A stretch of DNA of 64,000 bases, from assembly GCF_020386635.1 (NCBI RefSeq), contig NZ_CP081942.1, forward strand, positions 4,712,001 through 4,776,000. The letters are read 5' to 3'. The notes beneath the pieces were generated by a model. The model saw only the letters and a program-made list of their open reading frames with translations. It ran no database searches and was not told the origin of the DNA. Origin of the DNA: Pseudomonas sp. MM211 (GTDB lineage Bacteria; Pseudomonadota; Gammaproteobacteria; Pseudomonadales; Pseudomonadaceae). Below are positions 35,234 to 44,163 of this stretch, piece after piece. Both the position numbers and the translations under genes were made by a program. Each line of letters starts with the position of its first letter. The first letter of the stretch is position 1.

Positions 35234-36489
35234 GCAAGAACCTCAAGACCGCCCTGTTCAGCAGCATCCTTCTGCTGCTGATCTCCTACCCGATCCTCGG
35301 CCTCAAGCTCAGCGTCGTCGGCATCAGCCTGCAGGTACAAGGCGCCAGCGCCAAGACCCTGTGGACCATCGGCATCGCCGCCGCGCTGCTGTTCGTCTGG
35401 CACCTGGTGCTGCGTGATCTCCTGCTCGGCGGTGACAAACTCAAAGGCGTTTTGCCGGGCGTGCCGCAGAACCTGAAGAACTCGCTGACCCTGCCCAGCG
35501 TGCAGCGCTGGATCATGCTGGCATTGTTCGTCGTGGCGCTGGCCTGGCCGTTCTTCGGCTCCCGCGCGGCGGTGGACATCGCCACGCTGATCCTCATCTA
35601 CGTGATGCTGGGTATCGGCCTGAACATCGTGGTCGGCCTCGCCGGGCTGCTCGACCTGGGTTACGTCGGCTTCTACGCGGTGGGTGCCTACACCTACGCG
35701 CTGCTTGCCGAGTACGCAGGCTTCGGCTTCTGGACGGCATTGCCGATAGCCGGCCTGATGGCGGCCACCTTCGGCTGTCTGCTGGGCTTCCCGGTACTCA
35801 GGCTACGCGGCGACTATCTGGCCATCGTGACCCTGGGTTTCGGCGAAATCATCCGCATCATGCTGCGTAACCTCACCGACATCACCGGCGGCCCGAACGG
35901 CATCAGCTCGATCCCCAAACCGGAACTGTTCGGCCTGTCGCTGGATCGTCGCGCGCCGGATGGCGGCCAGACCCTGCATGACTTCCTCGGCATCGCCTAC
36001 AACTCCACCTACAAGGTGATCTTCCTCTATCTGATCGCCCTGCTCTTGGTGCTGCTGGCCATCTTCGTGATCAACCGCCTGATGCGCATGCCGATCGGCC
36101 GCGCTTGGGAAGCCTTGCGCGAAGATGAAATCGCCTGCCGTGCCCTGGGCCTCAACCCGACCACGGTCAAGCTCTCGGCCTTCACCATCGGCGCCAGCTT
36201 CGCCGGTTTCGCCGGTAGCTTCTTCGCTGCTCGCCAGGGGCTGGTGACGCCGGAGTCGTTCACCTTCATCGAGTCGGCGATGATCCTCGCCATCGTCGTG
36301 TTGGGTGGCATGGGCTCGCAGCTCGGCATCATATTCGCGGCCATCGTGATGACCCTGTTGCAGGAGATGCGCGACTTCAACGAGTACCGCATGCTGATAT
36401 TCGGTCTGACCATGATCGTGATGATGATCTGGCGTCCGCAGGGCCTCATGCCCATGCAGCGCCCACACCTGGAGTTGAAACAACGATGA
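35230..36489 (+). CDS. braE: Branched-chain amino acid ABC transporter permease (LivM type)
   Basis: A 419-residue permease. Two N-terminal helices and a linker (to about 100) typical of the longer LivM proteins precede the core: [43 protein letters not shown], and the EAA-like loop [37 protein letters not shown] ends the core. Overlaps braD by 4 bases and braF by 4 bases, so the operon is translationally coupled. Confidence 0.96.
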   Translation: MSKNLKTALFSSILLLLISYPILGLKLSVVGISLQVQGASAKTLWTIGIAAALLFVWHLVLRDLLLGGDKLKGVLPGVPQNLKNSLTLPSVQRWIMLALFVVALAWPFFGSRAAVDIATLILIYVMLGIGLNIVVGLAGLLDLGYVGFYAVGAYTYALLAEYAGFGFWTALPIAGLMAATFGCLLGFPVLRLRGDYLAIVTLGFGEIIRIMLRNLTDITGGPNGISSIPKPELFGLSLDRRAPDGGQTLHDFLGIAYNSTYKVIFLYLIALLLVLLAIFVINRLMRMPIGRAWEALREDEIACRALGLNPTTVKLSAFTIGASFAGFAGSFFAARQGLVTPESFTFIESAMILAIVVLGGMGSQLGIIFAAIVMTLLQEMRDFNEYRMLIFGLTMIVMMIWRPQGLMPMQRPHLELKQR

Positions 36490-37253
36490 GCCGCCCGATT
36501 CTAGAAGTGAGCGGCCTGTCCATGCGTTTTGGCGGCCTGCTGGCCGTCAACGGGGTCAGCCTCTCGGTCAATGAAAAACAGGTTGTGTCGATGATCGGCC
36601 CGAACGGTGCCGGCAAGACCACCGTATTCAACTGCCTGACCGGTTTCTACAAACCGACCTCGGGCAGCATCCGCCTCAACGGCGAACAGATCGAAGGCCT
36701 GCCGGGCCACAAGATCGCTCGCAAGGGTGTGGTGCGTACCTTCCAGAACGTTCGCCTGTTCAAGGAAATGACCGCAGTGGAAAACCTGCTGGTCGCCCAG
36801 CACCGCCACATCAACACCAACTTCCTGTCCGGTCTGTTCAAGACCCCGGCGTTTCGCCGCAGTGAGCGCGAGGCCATGGATTACGCGGCGCATTGGCTGG
36901 AACAGGTCAACCTGACTGAATTCGCCAACCGCACCGCCGGCACTCTGGCCTACGGTCAGCAGCGCCGCCTGGAAATCGCCCGCTGCATGATGACCCGGCC
37001 GAGCATCCTCATGCTCGACGAGCCGGCCGCGGGCCTCAACCCACGGGAAACCGACGACCTGAAAGCGCTGATCGGCGTGCTGCGTGACGAGCACAACGTG
37101 ACCGTGCTGCTGATCGAGCACGACATGAAGCTGGTCATGAGCATTTCCGACCACATCTTCGTGATCAACCAGGGCACGCCCCTGGCCGACGGCACGCCGG
37201 AGCAGATCCGCGACAATCCGGACGTGATCAAAGCCTACCTGGGGGAAGCGTAA
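36486..37253 (+). CDS. braF: Branched-chain amino acid ABC transporter ATP-binding protein (LivG type)
   Basis: A 255-residue ATPase: Walker [12 protein letters not shown] (about 38-48), the Q-loop region [12 protein letters not shown], an ABC signature [14 protein letters not shown], Walker [14 protein letters not shown] and the switch His in LIEHDMKLV. It energises uptake with BraG. ATGA overlap with braE; its TAA overlaps the braG ATG. Confidence 0.96.
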   Translation: MSRPILEVSGLSMRFGGLLAVNGVSLSVNEKQVVSMIGPNGAGKTTVFNCLTGFYKPTSGSIRLNGEQIEGLPGHKIARKGVVRTFQNVRLFKEMTAVENLLVAQHRHINTNFLSGLFKTPAFRRSEREAMDYAAHWLEQVNLTEFANRTAGTLAYGQQRRLEIARCMMTRPSILMLDEPAAGLNPRETDDLKALIGVLRDEHNVTVLLIEHDMKLVMSISDHIFVINQGTPLADGTPEQIRDNPDVIKAYLGEA

Positions 37254-37954
37254 TGCTGTATTTCGACAACGTTTCCACCTTCTACGGCAAGATTCAGGCG
37301 CTGCACGGGGTCAGTGTGGAAGTGCGCCAGGGTGAGATCGTCACCCTGATCGGTGCCAACGGCGCCGGCAAGTCCACGTTGCTGATGACTCTGTGCGGCA
37401 CTCCGCAGGCCACCAGCGGCAGCATCCGCTACCAGGGTGAAGAGCTGGTCGGCATGGAAACCCCGCTGATCATGCGCAAGAGCATCGCCGTGGTGCCGGA
37501 AGGCCGCCGCGTGTTCGCTCGCCTGACCGTCGAGGAAAACCTCGCCATGGGCGGCTTCTTCGGCAGCAAGGCGGACAATCAGGAGCAACTGGACAAGGTG
37601 CTGCACCTGTTCCCGCGCCTGAAAGAGCGCCTGGTACAACGTGCCGGCACCATGTCCGGCGGTGAACAGCAGATGCTCGCCATCGGCCGTGCGCTGATGA
37701 GCAAGCCCAAGCTGCTGCTGCTCGACGAGCCGTCTCTGGGTCTGGCACCGATCATCATCCAGCAAATCTTCGACATCATCGAACAGCTGCGCAAGGACGG
37801 TGTGACCGTGTTCCTGGTCGAGCAGAACGCCAACCAGGCGCTCAAGCTGGCCGACCGCGGCTATGTACTGGAGAACGGCCGGATCGTCATGCAAGGCAGT
37901 GGCCATGATCTGCTGAATGATCCCAAGGTGCGTGACGCCTACCTCGGCGGCTAG
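37253..37954 (+). CDS. braG: Branched-chain amino acid ABC transporter ATP-binding protein (LivF type)
   Basis: A 233-residue ATPase: [20 protein letters not shown], Walker A GANGAGKSTLL, signature MSGGEQQMLAIGRAL, Walker B LLLLDEPSLGL and VEQNANQAL with the LivF-type Gln/Asn replacing the usual His context. Last gene of the bra operon; overlaps braF by one base (TAATG). A hairpin at 37964-37988 follows. Confidence 0.96.
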   Translation: MLYFDNVSTFYGKIQALHGVSVEVRQGEIVTLIGANGAGKSTLLMTLCGTPQATSGSIRYQGEELVGMETPLIMRKSIAVVPEGRRVFARLTVEENLAMGGFFGSKADNQEQLDKVLHLFPRLKERLVQRAGTMSGGEQQMLAIGRALMSKPKLLLLDEPSLGLAPIIIQQIFDIIEQLRKDGVTVFLVEQNANQALKLADRGYVLENGRIVMQGSGHDLLNDPKVRDAYLGG

Positions 37955-37963
37955 CCCGCTCTC

Positions 37964-37988
37964 CCCTGCGGCCGCAATGGCCGCAGGG
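37964..37988 (+). terminator. Hairpin after braG
   Basis: A 10-bp stem CCCTGCGGCC / GGCCGCAGGG (37964-37973 with 37979-37988), no T run. It may stabilise the 3' end or attenuate reading into the small ORF that follows. Confidence 0.6.
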
Positions 37989-38060
37989 CAGATTTACCCT
38001 GAACGATGCCAGCGCCACTCCAGTCCCAATACTGAACGGACGAAAACAGGAGTAGCCCCC

Positions 38061-38147
38061 ATGCTGAAGTTCCTCGGCAGCACCATCGGTATCATCTTCC
38101 TTATCGGCCTGCTGGTCGTGATCGGCATCTTCTCGCTGATTTTCTGA
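38061..38147 (+). CDS. 28-residue single-helix membrane protein
   Basis: ATG 38061 is preceded by AGGAG at an ideal distance (8 bases). The product is MLKFLGSTIGIIFLIGLLVV followed by IGIFSLIF: one basic residue, then a single hydrophobic helix. A terminator (38163-38183) follows its stop. Small size, strong ribosome site and own terminator argue for a true gene; its role is unknown. It could be a short membrane regulator of the neighbouring transporter, but there is no direct evidence. Confidence 0.6.
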   Translation: MLKFLGSTIGIIFLIGLLVVIGIFSLIF

Positions 38148-38162
38148 TTGGCAGAAGCTGTG

Positions 38163-38183
38163 AGCCGGGCGCCCTGCCCGGCT
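38163..38183 (+). terminator. Terminator after the small membrane ORF
   Basis: AGCCGGGC (38163-38170) pairs with GCCCGGCT (38176-38183) and is followed by TTACTTC. Confidence 0.75.
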
Positions 38184-38255
38184 TTACTTCATGCCACGCG
38201 CATGACGCGTCTCACGGCGGTACAATGGGCATCTATTCGCTGACGATGTCTTGCC

Positions 38256-38966
38256 ATGACCGAACCCTTACGCCTCTCCAAACGCCTGATCGAACTGACC
38301 GGCTGCTCACGCCGCGAGGCCGAACTGTATATCGAGGGCGGCTGGGTCACGGTCAATGGCGAAGTGATCGACGAACCTCAGCGCAAGGTGACTGACGAAA
38401 CTGTCGCCCTGCTTCCGGATGCCGTCGCCGAACCTCTGGTACCGATTACCCTGCTGCTGCACATTCCCAGCGGGCGCTTTCCAGAACGCGCAGCAGAAGA
38501 AATCGGCCCGGACAATCGCTGGCCGGAAGACCGCTCCGAGCAGCGCACGCTGAAGGGCCACTTCAGCAACCTGACACCCTGCATTCCCCTGCAGGCAGGC
38601 GCCGACGGTCTGCATGTGCTGACGCAGGACTGGCGTATCGAGCGCAAGCTCAAGGACGACCAGAGCAAGCTGGAGCAGGAATACGTGGTCGAGGTCAGCG
38701 GTGAGCTGTCGGATCGTGACCTCAAACGCCTCAACCATGGCTTGGTGTTCAACGGCACCGCATTGGCGCCCTGCAAGGTCAGTTGGCAGAACGAAACCCG
38801 CCTGCGCTTCGCCCTGAAAAATCCACTGCCCGGCCAATTGGTGTTCATGTGTAACGCCGTGGGCCTCAAGGTGCTGGGCATGAAACGCATCCGAGTCGGC
38901 GGCGTACCGATGTCCAAGGTGCAGCCCGGACAGTGGCGCTATCTGGGCGTCAAAGAACGTTTCTAA
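38256..38966 (+). CDS. rRNA pseudouridine synthase-like protein (RsuA/RluF family)
   Basis: A 236-residue protein with an N-terminal S4 RNA-binding domain (LSKRLIELTGCSRREAELYI, GWVTVNGEVI) and a pseudouridine-synthase core: GLHVLTQDWRIERKL, LEQEYVVEVSGEL, NETRLRFAL, and VGLKVLGMKRIRVGG. The usual catalytic block GRLDxxxxGL reads PLQAGADGL, so the Asp expected four residues after the Gly is not in its normal place; the Asp just before GL is the only nearby candidate. It probably binds rRNA; whether it still isomerises uridine is unclear. Confidence 0.83.
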   Translation: MTEPLRLSKRLIELTGCSRREAELYIEGGWVTVNGEVIDEPQRKVTDETVALLPDAVAEPLVPITLLLHIPSGRFPERAAEEIGPDNRWPEDRSEQRTLKGHFSNLTPCIPLQAGADGLHVLTQDWRIERKLKDDQSKLEQEYVVEVSGELSDRDLKRLNHGLVFNGTALAPCKVSWQNETRLRFALKNPLPGQLVFMCNAVGLKVLGMKRIRVGGVPMSKVQPGQWRYLGVKERF

Positions 38967-39020
38967 CCTCTATTCTTCCGGCCTCCCCTTTAACGTGGGC
39001 CTCTCCAATCAGGAATTTTC

Positions 39021-39482
39021 ATGCTCAATAATGATGTGCTGCGCAGCCTGCGCTATATGCTCGATGTCAGCGACGCCCAACTGACCGAAATCGTTCAGCT
39101 GGGTGGTAAGCCGGTGACCGTTGAAGAGATCACTGCGGTACTGAAGAAGGATGACGAACCCGGTTACCAGGATTGTGACGACGAACTGCTGGCCCACGCA
39201 CTCGATGGCCTGGTGTATTTCAAGCGCGGCAAGGATGACAGTCGCGCCGCACCGGCCTTGGAACTGCCGGTGACCAACAATCAGGTGCTGAAAAAACTCC
39301 GTGTGGCCTTCGAGCTGAAAGAAGACGATGTGCACGCCATCATGCGCAGCGTCGACTGCCCCGTCTCGAAGCCGGAAATGAGCGCACTGTTTCGCAAGCA
39401 AGGCACCAGCAACTACCGTATTTGCGGCGATCAATTCCTGCGTAACTTCCTCAAGGGCCTGACCCAGCGTCTGCGCGCCTGA
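39021..39482 (+). CDS. DUF1456 family protein (YehS-like)
   Basis: A 153-residue protein built of two similar halves, each starting with a helix-turn-helix-like LxxLRxxxxLxxxD unit: NNDVLRSLRYMLDVSDAQLTEI and NNQVLKKLRVAFELKEDDVHAI. Each half ends in a conserved YKxxxD-like block (CDDELLAHALDGLV; CGDQFLRNFLKGL). This is the YehS family, of unknown function. It sits 6 bases before trmO and probably shares its transcript. Confidence 0.9.
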   Translation: MLNNDVLRSLRYMLDVSDAQLTEIVQLGGKPVTVEEITAVLKKDDEPGYQDCDDELLAHALDGLVYFKRGKDDSRAAPALELPVTNNQVLKKLRVAFELKEDDVHAIMRSVDCPVSKPEMSALFRKQGTSNYRICGDQFLRNFLKGLTQRLRA

Positions 39483-39488
39483 TACGCC

Positions 39489-40181
39489 ATGAGCTACCAG
39501 GTTTCGCCCATCGGTTATGTGCGCTCCTGCTTCAAGGAGAAGTTCGCCATCCCCCGCCAGCCACAACTGGCGCCCGCCGCGCGTGGCGTACTCGAGCTAT
39601 GCGCGCCGTTCGATCAGGGCGATGCAGTGCAGGGCCTGGAGCAGGTCAGCCATGTCTGGCTGCTGTTTCTCTTCCACCAGGCGCTGGAAGACAAGCCCAG
39701 GCTCAAGGTGCGCCCGCCGCGCTTGGGCGGTAACCGCGCCATCGGCGTTTTCGCGACCCGAGCGACTCATCGTCCCAACGGGATCGGCCAATCAGTGGTA
39801 CGCCTGGATCGCGTCGAAAGCGGGCGCTTGTGGTTGTCAGGTATCGACCTGCTCGACGGCACGCCAGTACTCGACGTCAAACCCTACGTGCCCTACGCCG
39901 ACAGCGTGCCTGACGCCCACAACCATATCGCTGCGGATGCTCCCGTGCGGATCGAGGTGCAGTGGCAGGACAGCGCATTGGCTCAGGCCCGCGAACACGG
40001 CCTGCGCTTGAACGAGCCGCTGGTCGAGCTGATAGAGCAGTGCCTGGCGCAGGATCCACGCCCCGCCTACCAGCAACCCCAGCCGGAACGCCGCTACGGC
40101 GTACGCCTGTGGGATGTCGAGGTACATTGGCACTATCCACAATCCGGCTGCATTCGCGTGCTGGACGTAACGGTGGCGTAG
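39489..40181 (+). CDS. trmO: tRNA (N6-threonylcarbamoyladenosine(37)-N6)-methyltransferase
   Basis: A 230-residue TrmO (formerly YaeB/VirR-like). It methylates t6A37 to m6t6A in tRNA-Thr using SAM. The opening VSPIGYVRSCFKEKFAIPRQ, the SAM-site region LGGNRAIGVFATRATHRPNG followed by IGQSVVRL, and the DIxPY-like LDVKPYVPYADS block are diagnostic. The C-terminal part (DVEVHW, CIRVLDV) is the expected small domain. It follows the DUF1456 gene after 6 bases. Confidence 0.93.
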   Translation: MSYQVSPIGYVRSCFKEKFAIPRQPQLAPAARGVLELCAPFDQGDAVQGLEQVSHVWLLFLFHQALEDKPRLKVRPPRLGGNRAIGVFATRATHRPNGIGQSVVRLDRVESGRLWLSGIDLLDGTPVLDVKPYVPYADSVPDAHNHIAADAPVRIEVQWQDSALAQAREHGLRLNEPLVELIEQCLAQDPRPAYQQPQPERRYGVRLWDVEVHWHYPQSGCIRVLDVTVA

Positions 40182-40200
40182 ACGGGCAGCTGATCCAATT

Positions 40201-40304
40201 GGTGGGCTCAAGCCCACCCTACCCTAGTCCTGCAGCGCGGCGACATCGTCATCGGACGCAAAGCGTGGGCGCGCGCGAGCTGTAGGGTGGGCTTTAGCCC
40301 ACCA
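40201..40304. repeat. 104-bp element with 22-bp inverted ends
   Basis: GGTGGGCTCAAGCCCACCCT at the left is mirrored by AGGGTGGGCTTTAGCCCACC at the right with a single mismatch; each end is itself a small palindrome. It sits between convergent trmO and grxD. Confidence 0.75.
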
Positions 40305-40359
40305 GATCGAACGCGGGTTTTCGCCACGGCCTGCCGCCTGACCTTCGTGCAGGCAAAAA

Positions 40360-40389
40360 AAATCCGCAGCCATCGCTGGCTGCGGATTT
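40360..40389 (-). terminator. grxD terminator
   Basis: A 13-bp stem (40360-40372 with 40377-40389) with loop TCGC; on the minus strand it is followed by a long T run (the A run 40355-40362). Confidence 0.9.
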
Positions 40390-40405
40390 CGGGAAGGTCA
40401 GACGA

Positions 40406-40732
40406 TCAGGCGCCGGCTTTCTCGACGGCGTCCTTGATCAGGGTCTGCAGCTCACCCTTTTCGTACATCTCGCTGATGATGTCGCTGCCGCCGACCAGTT
40501 CACCACCGACCCACAGTTGCGGGAAGGTCGGCCAGTTAGCGTACTTGGGCAGGTTGGTGCGAATTTCCGGGTTTTGCAGGATGTCGACGTAGGCGAATTT
40601 TTCGCCGCAGCCCATCAGAGCCTGCGCAGCGCGAGCGGAAAAACCGCACTGTGGCGCGTTCGGAGCGCCTTTCATGTACAGCAGAACGGTGTTGCTGGCG
40701 ATCTGCTCTTTGATCGTTTCGATGATTTCCAT
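40406..40732 (-). CDS. grxD: Monothiol glutaredoxin (Grx4 family)
   Basis: A 108-residue glutaredoxin. The active site CGFS appears in MKGAPNAPQCGFSARAAQAL (about residues 19-38), followed by ENPEIR-like QNPEIR, the TFPQLWVGGELVGGSDI block that binds glutathione, and a helical end. Such proteins carry and deliver [2Fe-2S] clusters with BolA partners. GAGG lies before the ATG. It is transcribed alone from the minus strand. Confidence 0.95.
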   Translation of the reverse strand: MEIIETIKEQIASNTVLLYMKGAPNAPQCGFSARAAQALMGCGEKFAYVDILQNPEIRTNLPKYANWPTFPQLWVGGELVGGSDIISEMYEKGELQTLIKDAVEKAGA

Positions 40733-40844
40733 GGGGGCACCTCAGAACTGGACTATCCGACTCACGGGTCGATACGGTGCACGCATTGTAACCAAAAGCC
40801 GAGCGCAATGCTCGGCCATGCTGCATACGCGAACAAGGCACCGC

Positions 40845-42953
40845 TCAAGCCGCGACCACCTGCACCGGCACCCCATTGAGTACCGCATTGCCCGACAGCC
40901 GATCCAGCTGGCGTTCATCGGTCAGGTCGTTGGCGCTGGCCCCCGGCGTGGCACTGGCGATGCTCATCTGCACACCTGGCCGCCCATGACCCCAACCATG
41001 GGGCAGGCTGACCACGCCCGGCATCATCTCATCGCTGGCGAGCACTTCGACCTCAACCACGCCAACCCGTGAACTGACGCTGACACGCTGGCCATCGCTG
41101 AGCCCGCGCTGCTGCATGTCCTGGACGCTCATCAACAACTGATGACGCGGTTTACCCTTCACCAGCCGGTGATAGTTGTGCATCCATGAGTTGTTGCTGC
41201 GCACATGCCGGCGGCCGATCAGCAGCAACTGCCCGGGATCGACTGCAGCTTGCGTGGCGAAACGCTGTACATCGCCGAGCAACAGCGCCGGTACCGCCTG
41301 CACCCGGCCATCGGCGGTTTTCAGGCGTGCCGCCAGGTTCGGGCCAAGCGGGCCGATATCCAGGCCATGGGGGTGTTGCCGCAGGGTCTGCAGCGAAAGC
41401 TTGAGTGGCGACTGATCACCATAGGGGCCGAAACGCAGCCCCAGGTCGATCATCTGCTGCGGTGTCTGCGTGGGCTTCAGCACGGCGCCGGTCTGTGCGG
41501 CGAAGGCCTTGGCCAGGCCGATGAAAATCTCCCAGTCGTCCAGCGCGCCTTCGGGCTTCGGCAGCACCGCCTCGTTGAAGCGGGTGACGTTGCGCACCGC
41601 GAACAGATTGAATGTGGTGTCGTAATGGTCGTGTTCCAGCGGCGCCGTGGATGGCAGGATCAGGTCGGCATGGCGGGTGGTTTCATTGATGTACAGATCC
41701 ACGCTGAGCATGAAATCCAGGCCTTCAAGCCCCTGCTCCAGTTGCCGCCCGTTAGGCGTCGACAGCACCGGATTGCCTGCGACGGTAATCAGAGCGCGCA
41801 CCTGGCCGTCTCCGGCGGTAAGCATTTCCTCGGCCAAAGCACTGACCGGCAACTCGCCGCCATATTCGGGCAAACCGGAAACCCTGCTCTGCCAGCGATC
41901 GAAATGCCCGCCGGACGTCGCGCCGACCAGATCCACCGCCGGCTCGGTGCACAACACCCCACCCACCCGGTCGAGATTGCCGGTCACCAGGTTGATCACC
42001 TGCACCAGCCACTGACAAAGCGTGCCGAATGCCTGGGTAGATACGCCCATGCGGCCATAGCACACCGCCCTATCCGCTGCCGCGAAATCCCGTGCCAACT
42101 GGCGTATCACCGACGCTGGCACACCGCAGCGCGGCGCCATCAGCTCGGCGGTAAAGGGCAGCACAGCCTGCTCTACCTCATCGAGGCCGGAGACCGGCAG
42201 ATGGCTGGTTCGGCACAGCCCCTCCTCGAACAGGGTGCTGAGCAGCGCCAGCAGTAAGGCCGCGTCCTGCCCGGGACGAATGAACAGATGCTGATCGGCG
42301 ATGGCAGCGGTCTCGCTGCGTCGTGGGTCGACCACCACCAGACGGCCGCCACGTGCCTGGATCGCCTTGAGGCGTTTCTCTACGTCGGGCACGGTCATGA
42401 TGCTGCCATTGGAGGCCAGCGGATTGCCGCCGAGGATCAGCATGAAATCGGTGTGATCGATATCGGGCACAGGGATCAGAAAGCCATGGCCGTACATCAG
42501 GTGGCTGGTCAAGTGGTGCGGCAACTGATCAACCGAGGTGGCGGAATATCGATTGCGGGTCTTGAGCAGGCCGAGAAAGTAGTTGCTGTGGGTCATCAAC
42601 CCGTAATTGTGCACGCTGGGGTTGCCCTGATAGACCGCTACCGCGTTCTGCCCATATTCGGTCTGCACCGCAGCCAGACGCTCGGCCGCCAGAGTGAAGG
42701 CTTCGCCCCAGCCGATCGCCTGCCAGCGATCGCCGATACGCCGCATCGGCTGGCGCAGGCGATCGGGATCGCTCTGGATGTCCTGCAGCGCCACCGCCTT
42801 TGGGCAGATATGGCCGCGACTGAACGGATCATCACGATCACCCTTGATGGAACGTATCTGCGGCTTACCGCCGGCGGCGTGCTCGACCTCAAGGGTCAGC
42901 CCACAGATGGCCTCACACAGATGGCACGCACGGTGATGGAGGGTCGTGGTCAT
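40845..42953 (-). CDS. Molybdopterin-dependent oxidoreductase with N-terminal 4Fe-4S site
   Basis: A 702-residue enzyme of the DMSO-reductase superfamily. An N-terminal cluster motif CHLCEAICG with a fourth Cys in HICPKA; cofactor contacts in LILGGNPLASNGS, VVVDPRRSETA and a C-terminal molybdopterin-dinucleotide domain (LLLIGRRHVRSNNSWMHN, LPHGWGH). The molybdenum-ligand region reads YSATSVDQLP, with Ser rather than Cys at the apparent ligand site. No partner subunits, chaperone or twin-arginine signal are visible, so it is probably cytoplasmic and its substrate unknown. It is divergent from argF. Confidence 0.87.
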   Translation of the reverse strand: MTTTLHHRACHLCEAICGLTLEVEHAAGGKPQIRSIKGDRDDPFSRGHICPKAVALQDIQSDPDRLRQPMRRIGDRWQAIGWGEAFTLAAERLAAVQTEYGQNAVAVYQGNPSVHNYGLMTHSNYFLGLLKTRNRYSATSVDQLPHHLTSHLMYGHGFLIPVPDIDHTDFMLILGGNPLASNGSIMTVPDVEKRLKAIQARGGRLVVVDPRRSETAAIADQHLFIRPGQDAALLLALLSTLFEEGLCRTSHLPVSGLDEVEQAVLPFTAELMAPRCGVPASVIRQLARDFAAADRAVCYGRMGVSTQAFGTLCQWLVQVINLVTGNLDRVGGVLCTEPAVDLVGATSGGHFDRWQSRVSGLPEYGGELPVSALAEEMLTAGDGQVRALITVAGNPVLSTPNGRQLEQGLEGLDFMLSVDLYINETTRHADLILPSTAPLEHDHYDTTFNLFAVRNVTRFNEAVLPKPEGALDDWEIFIGLAKAFAAQTGAVLKPTQTPQQMIDLGLRFGPYGDQSPLKLSLQTLRQHPHGLDIGPLGPNLAARLKTADGRVQAVPALLLGDVQRFATQAAVDPGQLLLIGRRHVRSNNSWMHNYHRLVKGKPRHQLLMSVQDMQQRGLSDGQRVSVSSRVGVVEVEVLASDEMMPGVVSLPHGWGHGRPGVQMSIASATPGASANDLTDERQLDRLSGNAVLNGVPVQVVAA

Positions 42954-43178
42954 GGCCAGCCTCGTCTTCTTGTTCGAGAAGCCATCATGGGCGCCTCAGG
43001 GTCGCCACACCAGCAGCCTATTCGTCGTGAATCCCCGACCATCAGGGCGGTGCATCAGGCGGCTCTGGCCAGCCGTTCAGGGCGTTACACTTGGCAATCT
43101 GGGCGGATTTGCGCGTAGGCGTCATTTACTTATAAGATCGGCGGCTTCCCCGTTTCGTCGCACTGTGCGGCCCCCAGC

Positions 43179-43217
43179 CGTAGGTTCTTCCGTTTTTCCG
43201 TGAAAAACGAACCTACG
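43179..43217 (+). promoter_or_regulatory. Long stem-loop in the argF 5' region
   Basis: CGTAGGTTC (43179-43187) pairs with GAACCTACG (43209-43217) and an inner GTTTTT/AAAAAC pairing extends it. It lies 25 bases before the argF start. It could be an untranslated-leader structure or an operator; no clear ArgR (TGTCGC) pair was seen. Confidence 0.45.
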
Positions 43218-43242
43218 CCCTGTTGTCAAAAGGTAGTTAACG

Positions 43243-44163
43243 ATGAGCGCAAGACACTTTCTCTCGCTGAAGGACTGCACACCGGATGAACTGGTGGGCC
43301 TGATCCGACGCGGAATGGAGCTGAAAGGCTTGCGCAACAGCGGCGTGCTGTTCGAACCGCTGAAGAATCGCGTGCTGGGCATGATCTTCGAGAAAGCCTC
43401 GACCCGTACCCGCCTGTCTTTTGAAGCGGGCATGATCCAACTCGGTGGCCAGGCCATCTTCCTGTCGCCCCGTGATACCCAACTGGGCCGCGGCGAACCG
43501 ATCAGCGACTCGGCCATCGTCATGTCGCGCATGCTCGATGCGGTGATGATCCGTACCTTCGCCCACAGTACCCTGACCGAATTCGCCGCCAACTCCCGGG
43601 TGCCGGTGATCAACGGCCTGTCGGACGATCTGCACCCGTGCCAGTTACTGGCCGATATGCAGACCTTCCATGAGCAGCGCGGCAGCATCGTCGGCAAGAC
43701 GGCTGCCTGGATCGGCGACGGCAACAACATGTGCAACTCCTATATAGAAGCGGCCATCCAGTTCGACTTCAACCTGCACGTCGCCTGCCCTGAAGGGTAC
43801 GAGCCTGACGCCGCGTTACTGGCCGAAGCCGGCGATCGCGTGAAGATTTTCCGTGACCCGCGCGAGGCCGTTGCCGGCGTTCACCTGGTGAGTACCGATG
43901 TGTGGGCTTCCATGGGCCAGGAAGAGGAAATCGCCGAGCGCCACAAGCTGTTCGCGCCCTATCAGGTGAACCGCGCCCTGCTCGATGCAGCTGACGAAAA
44001 CGTGCTGTTCCTGCACTGCCTGCCCGCCCACCGTGGCGAGGAGATCAGCGAGGATCTCCTCGACGACCCACGCTCGGCCGCCTGGGATCAGGCAGAAAAC
44101 CGCCTGCATGCGCAGAAGGCGCTGCTCGAATTCCTGGTCGATCCGGCGTATCACCACGCATGA
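43243..44163 (+). CDS. argF: Ornithine carbamoyltransferase
   Basis: A 306-residue anabolic enzyme joining carbamoyl phosphate and ornithine to citrulline. The carbamoyl-phosphate motif STRTRLSFE lies at about residues 53-61, [12 protein letters not shown] [12 protein letters not shown] around 145, ornithine loop SMGQEEE (DVWASMG) and [12 protein letters not shown] near 262. Size and sequence match Pseudomonas ArgF rather than catabolic ArcB. Its stop overlaps the next ABC ATPase gene as ATGA. Confidence 0.96.
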   Translation: MSARHFLSLKDCTPDELVGLIRRGMELKGLRNSGVLFEPLKNRVLGMIFEKASTRTRLSFEAGMIQLGGQAIFLSPRDTQLGRGEPISDSAIVMSRMLDAVMIRTFAHSTLTEFAANSRVPVINGLSDDLHPCQLLADMQTFHEQRGSIVGKTAAWIGDGNNMCNSYIEAAIQFDFNLHVACPEGYEPDAALLAEAGDRVKIFRDPREAVAGVHLVSTDVWASMGQEEEIAERHKLFAPYQVNRALLDAADENVLFLHCLPAHRGEEISEDLLDDPRSAAWDQAENRLHAQKALLEFLVDPAYHHA

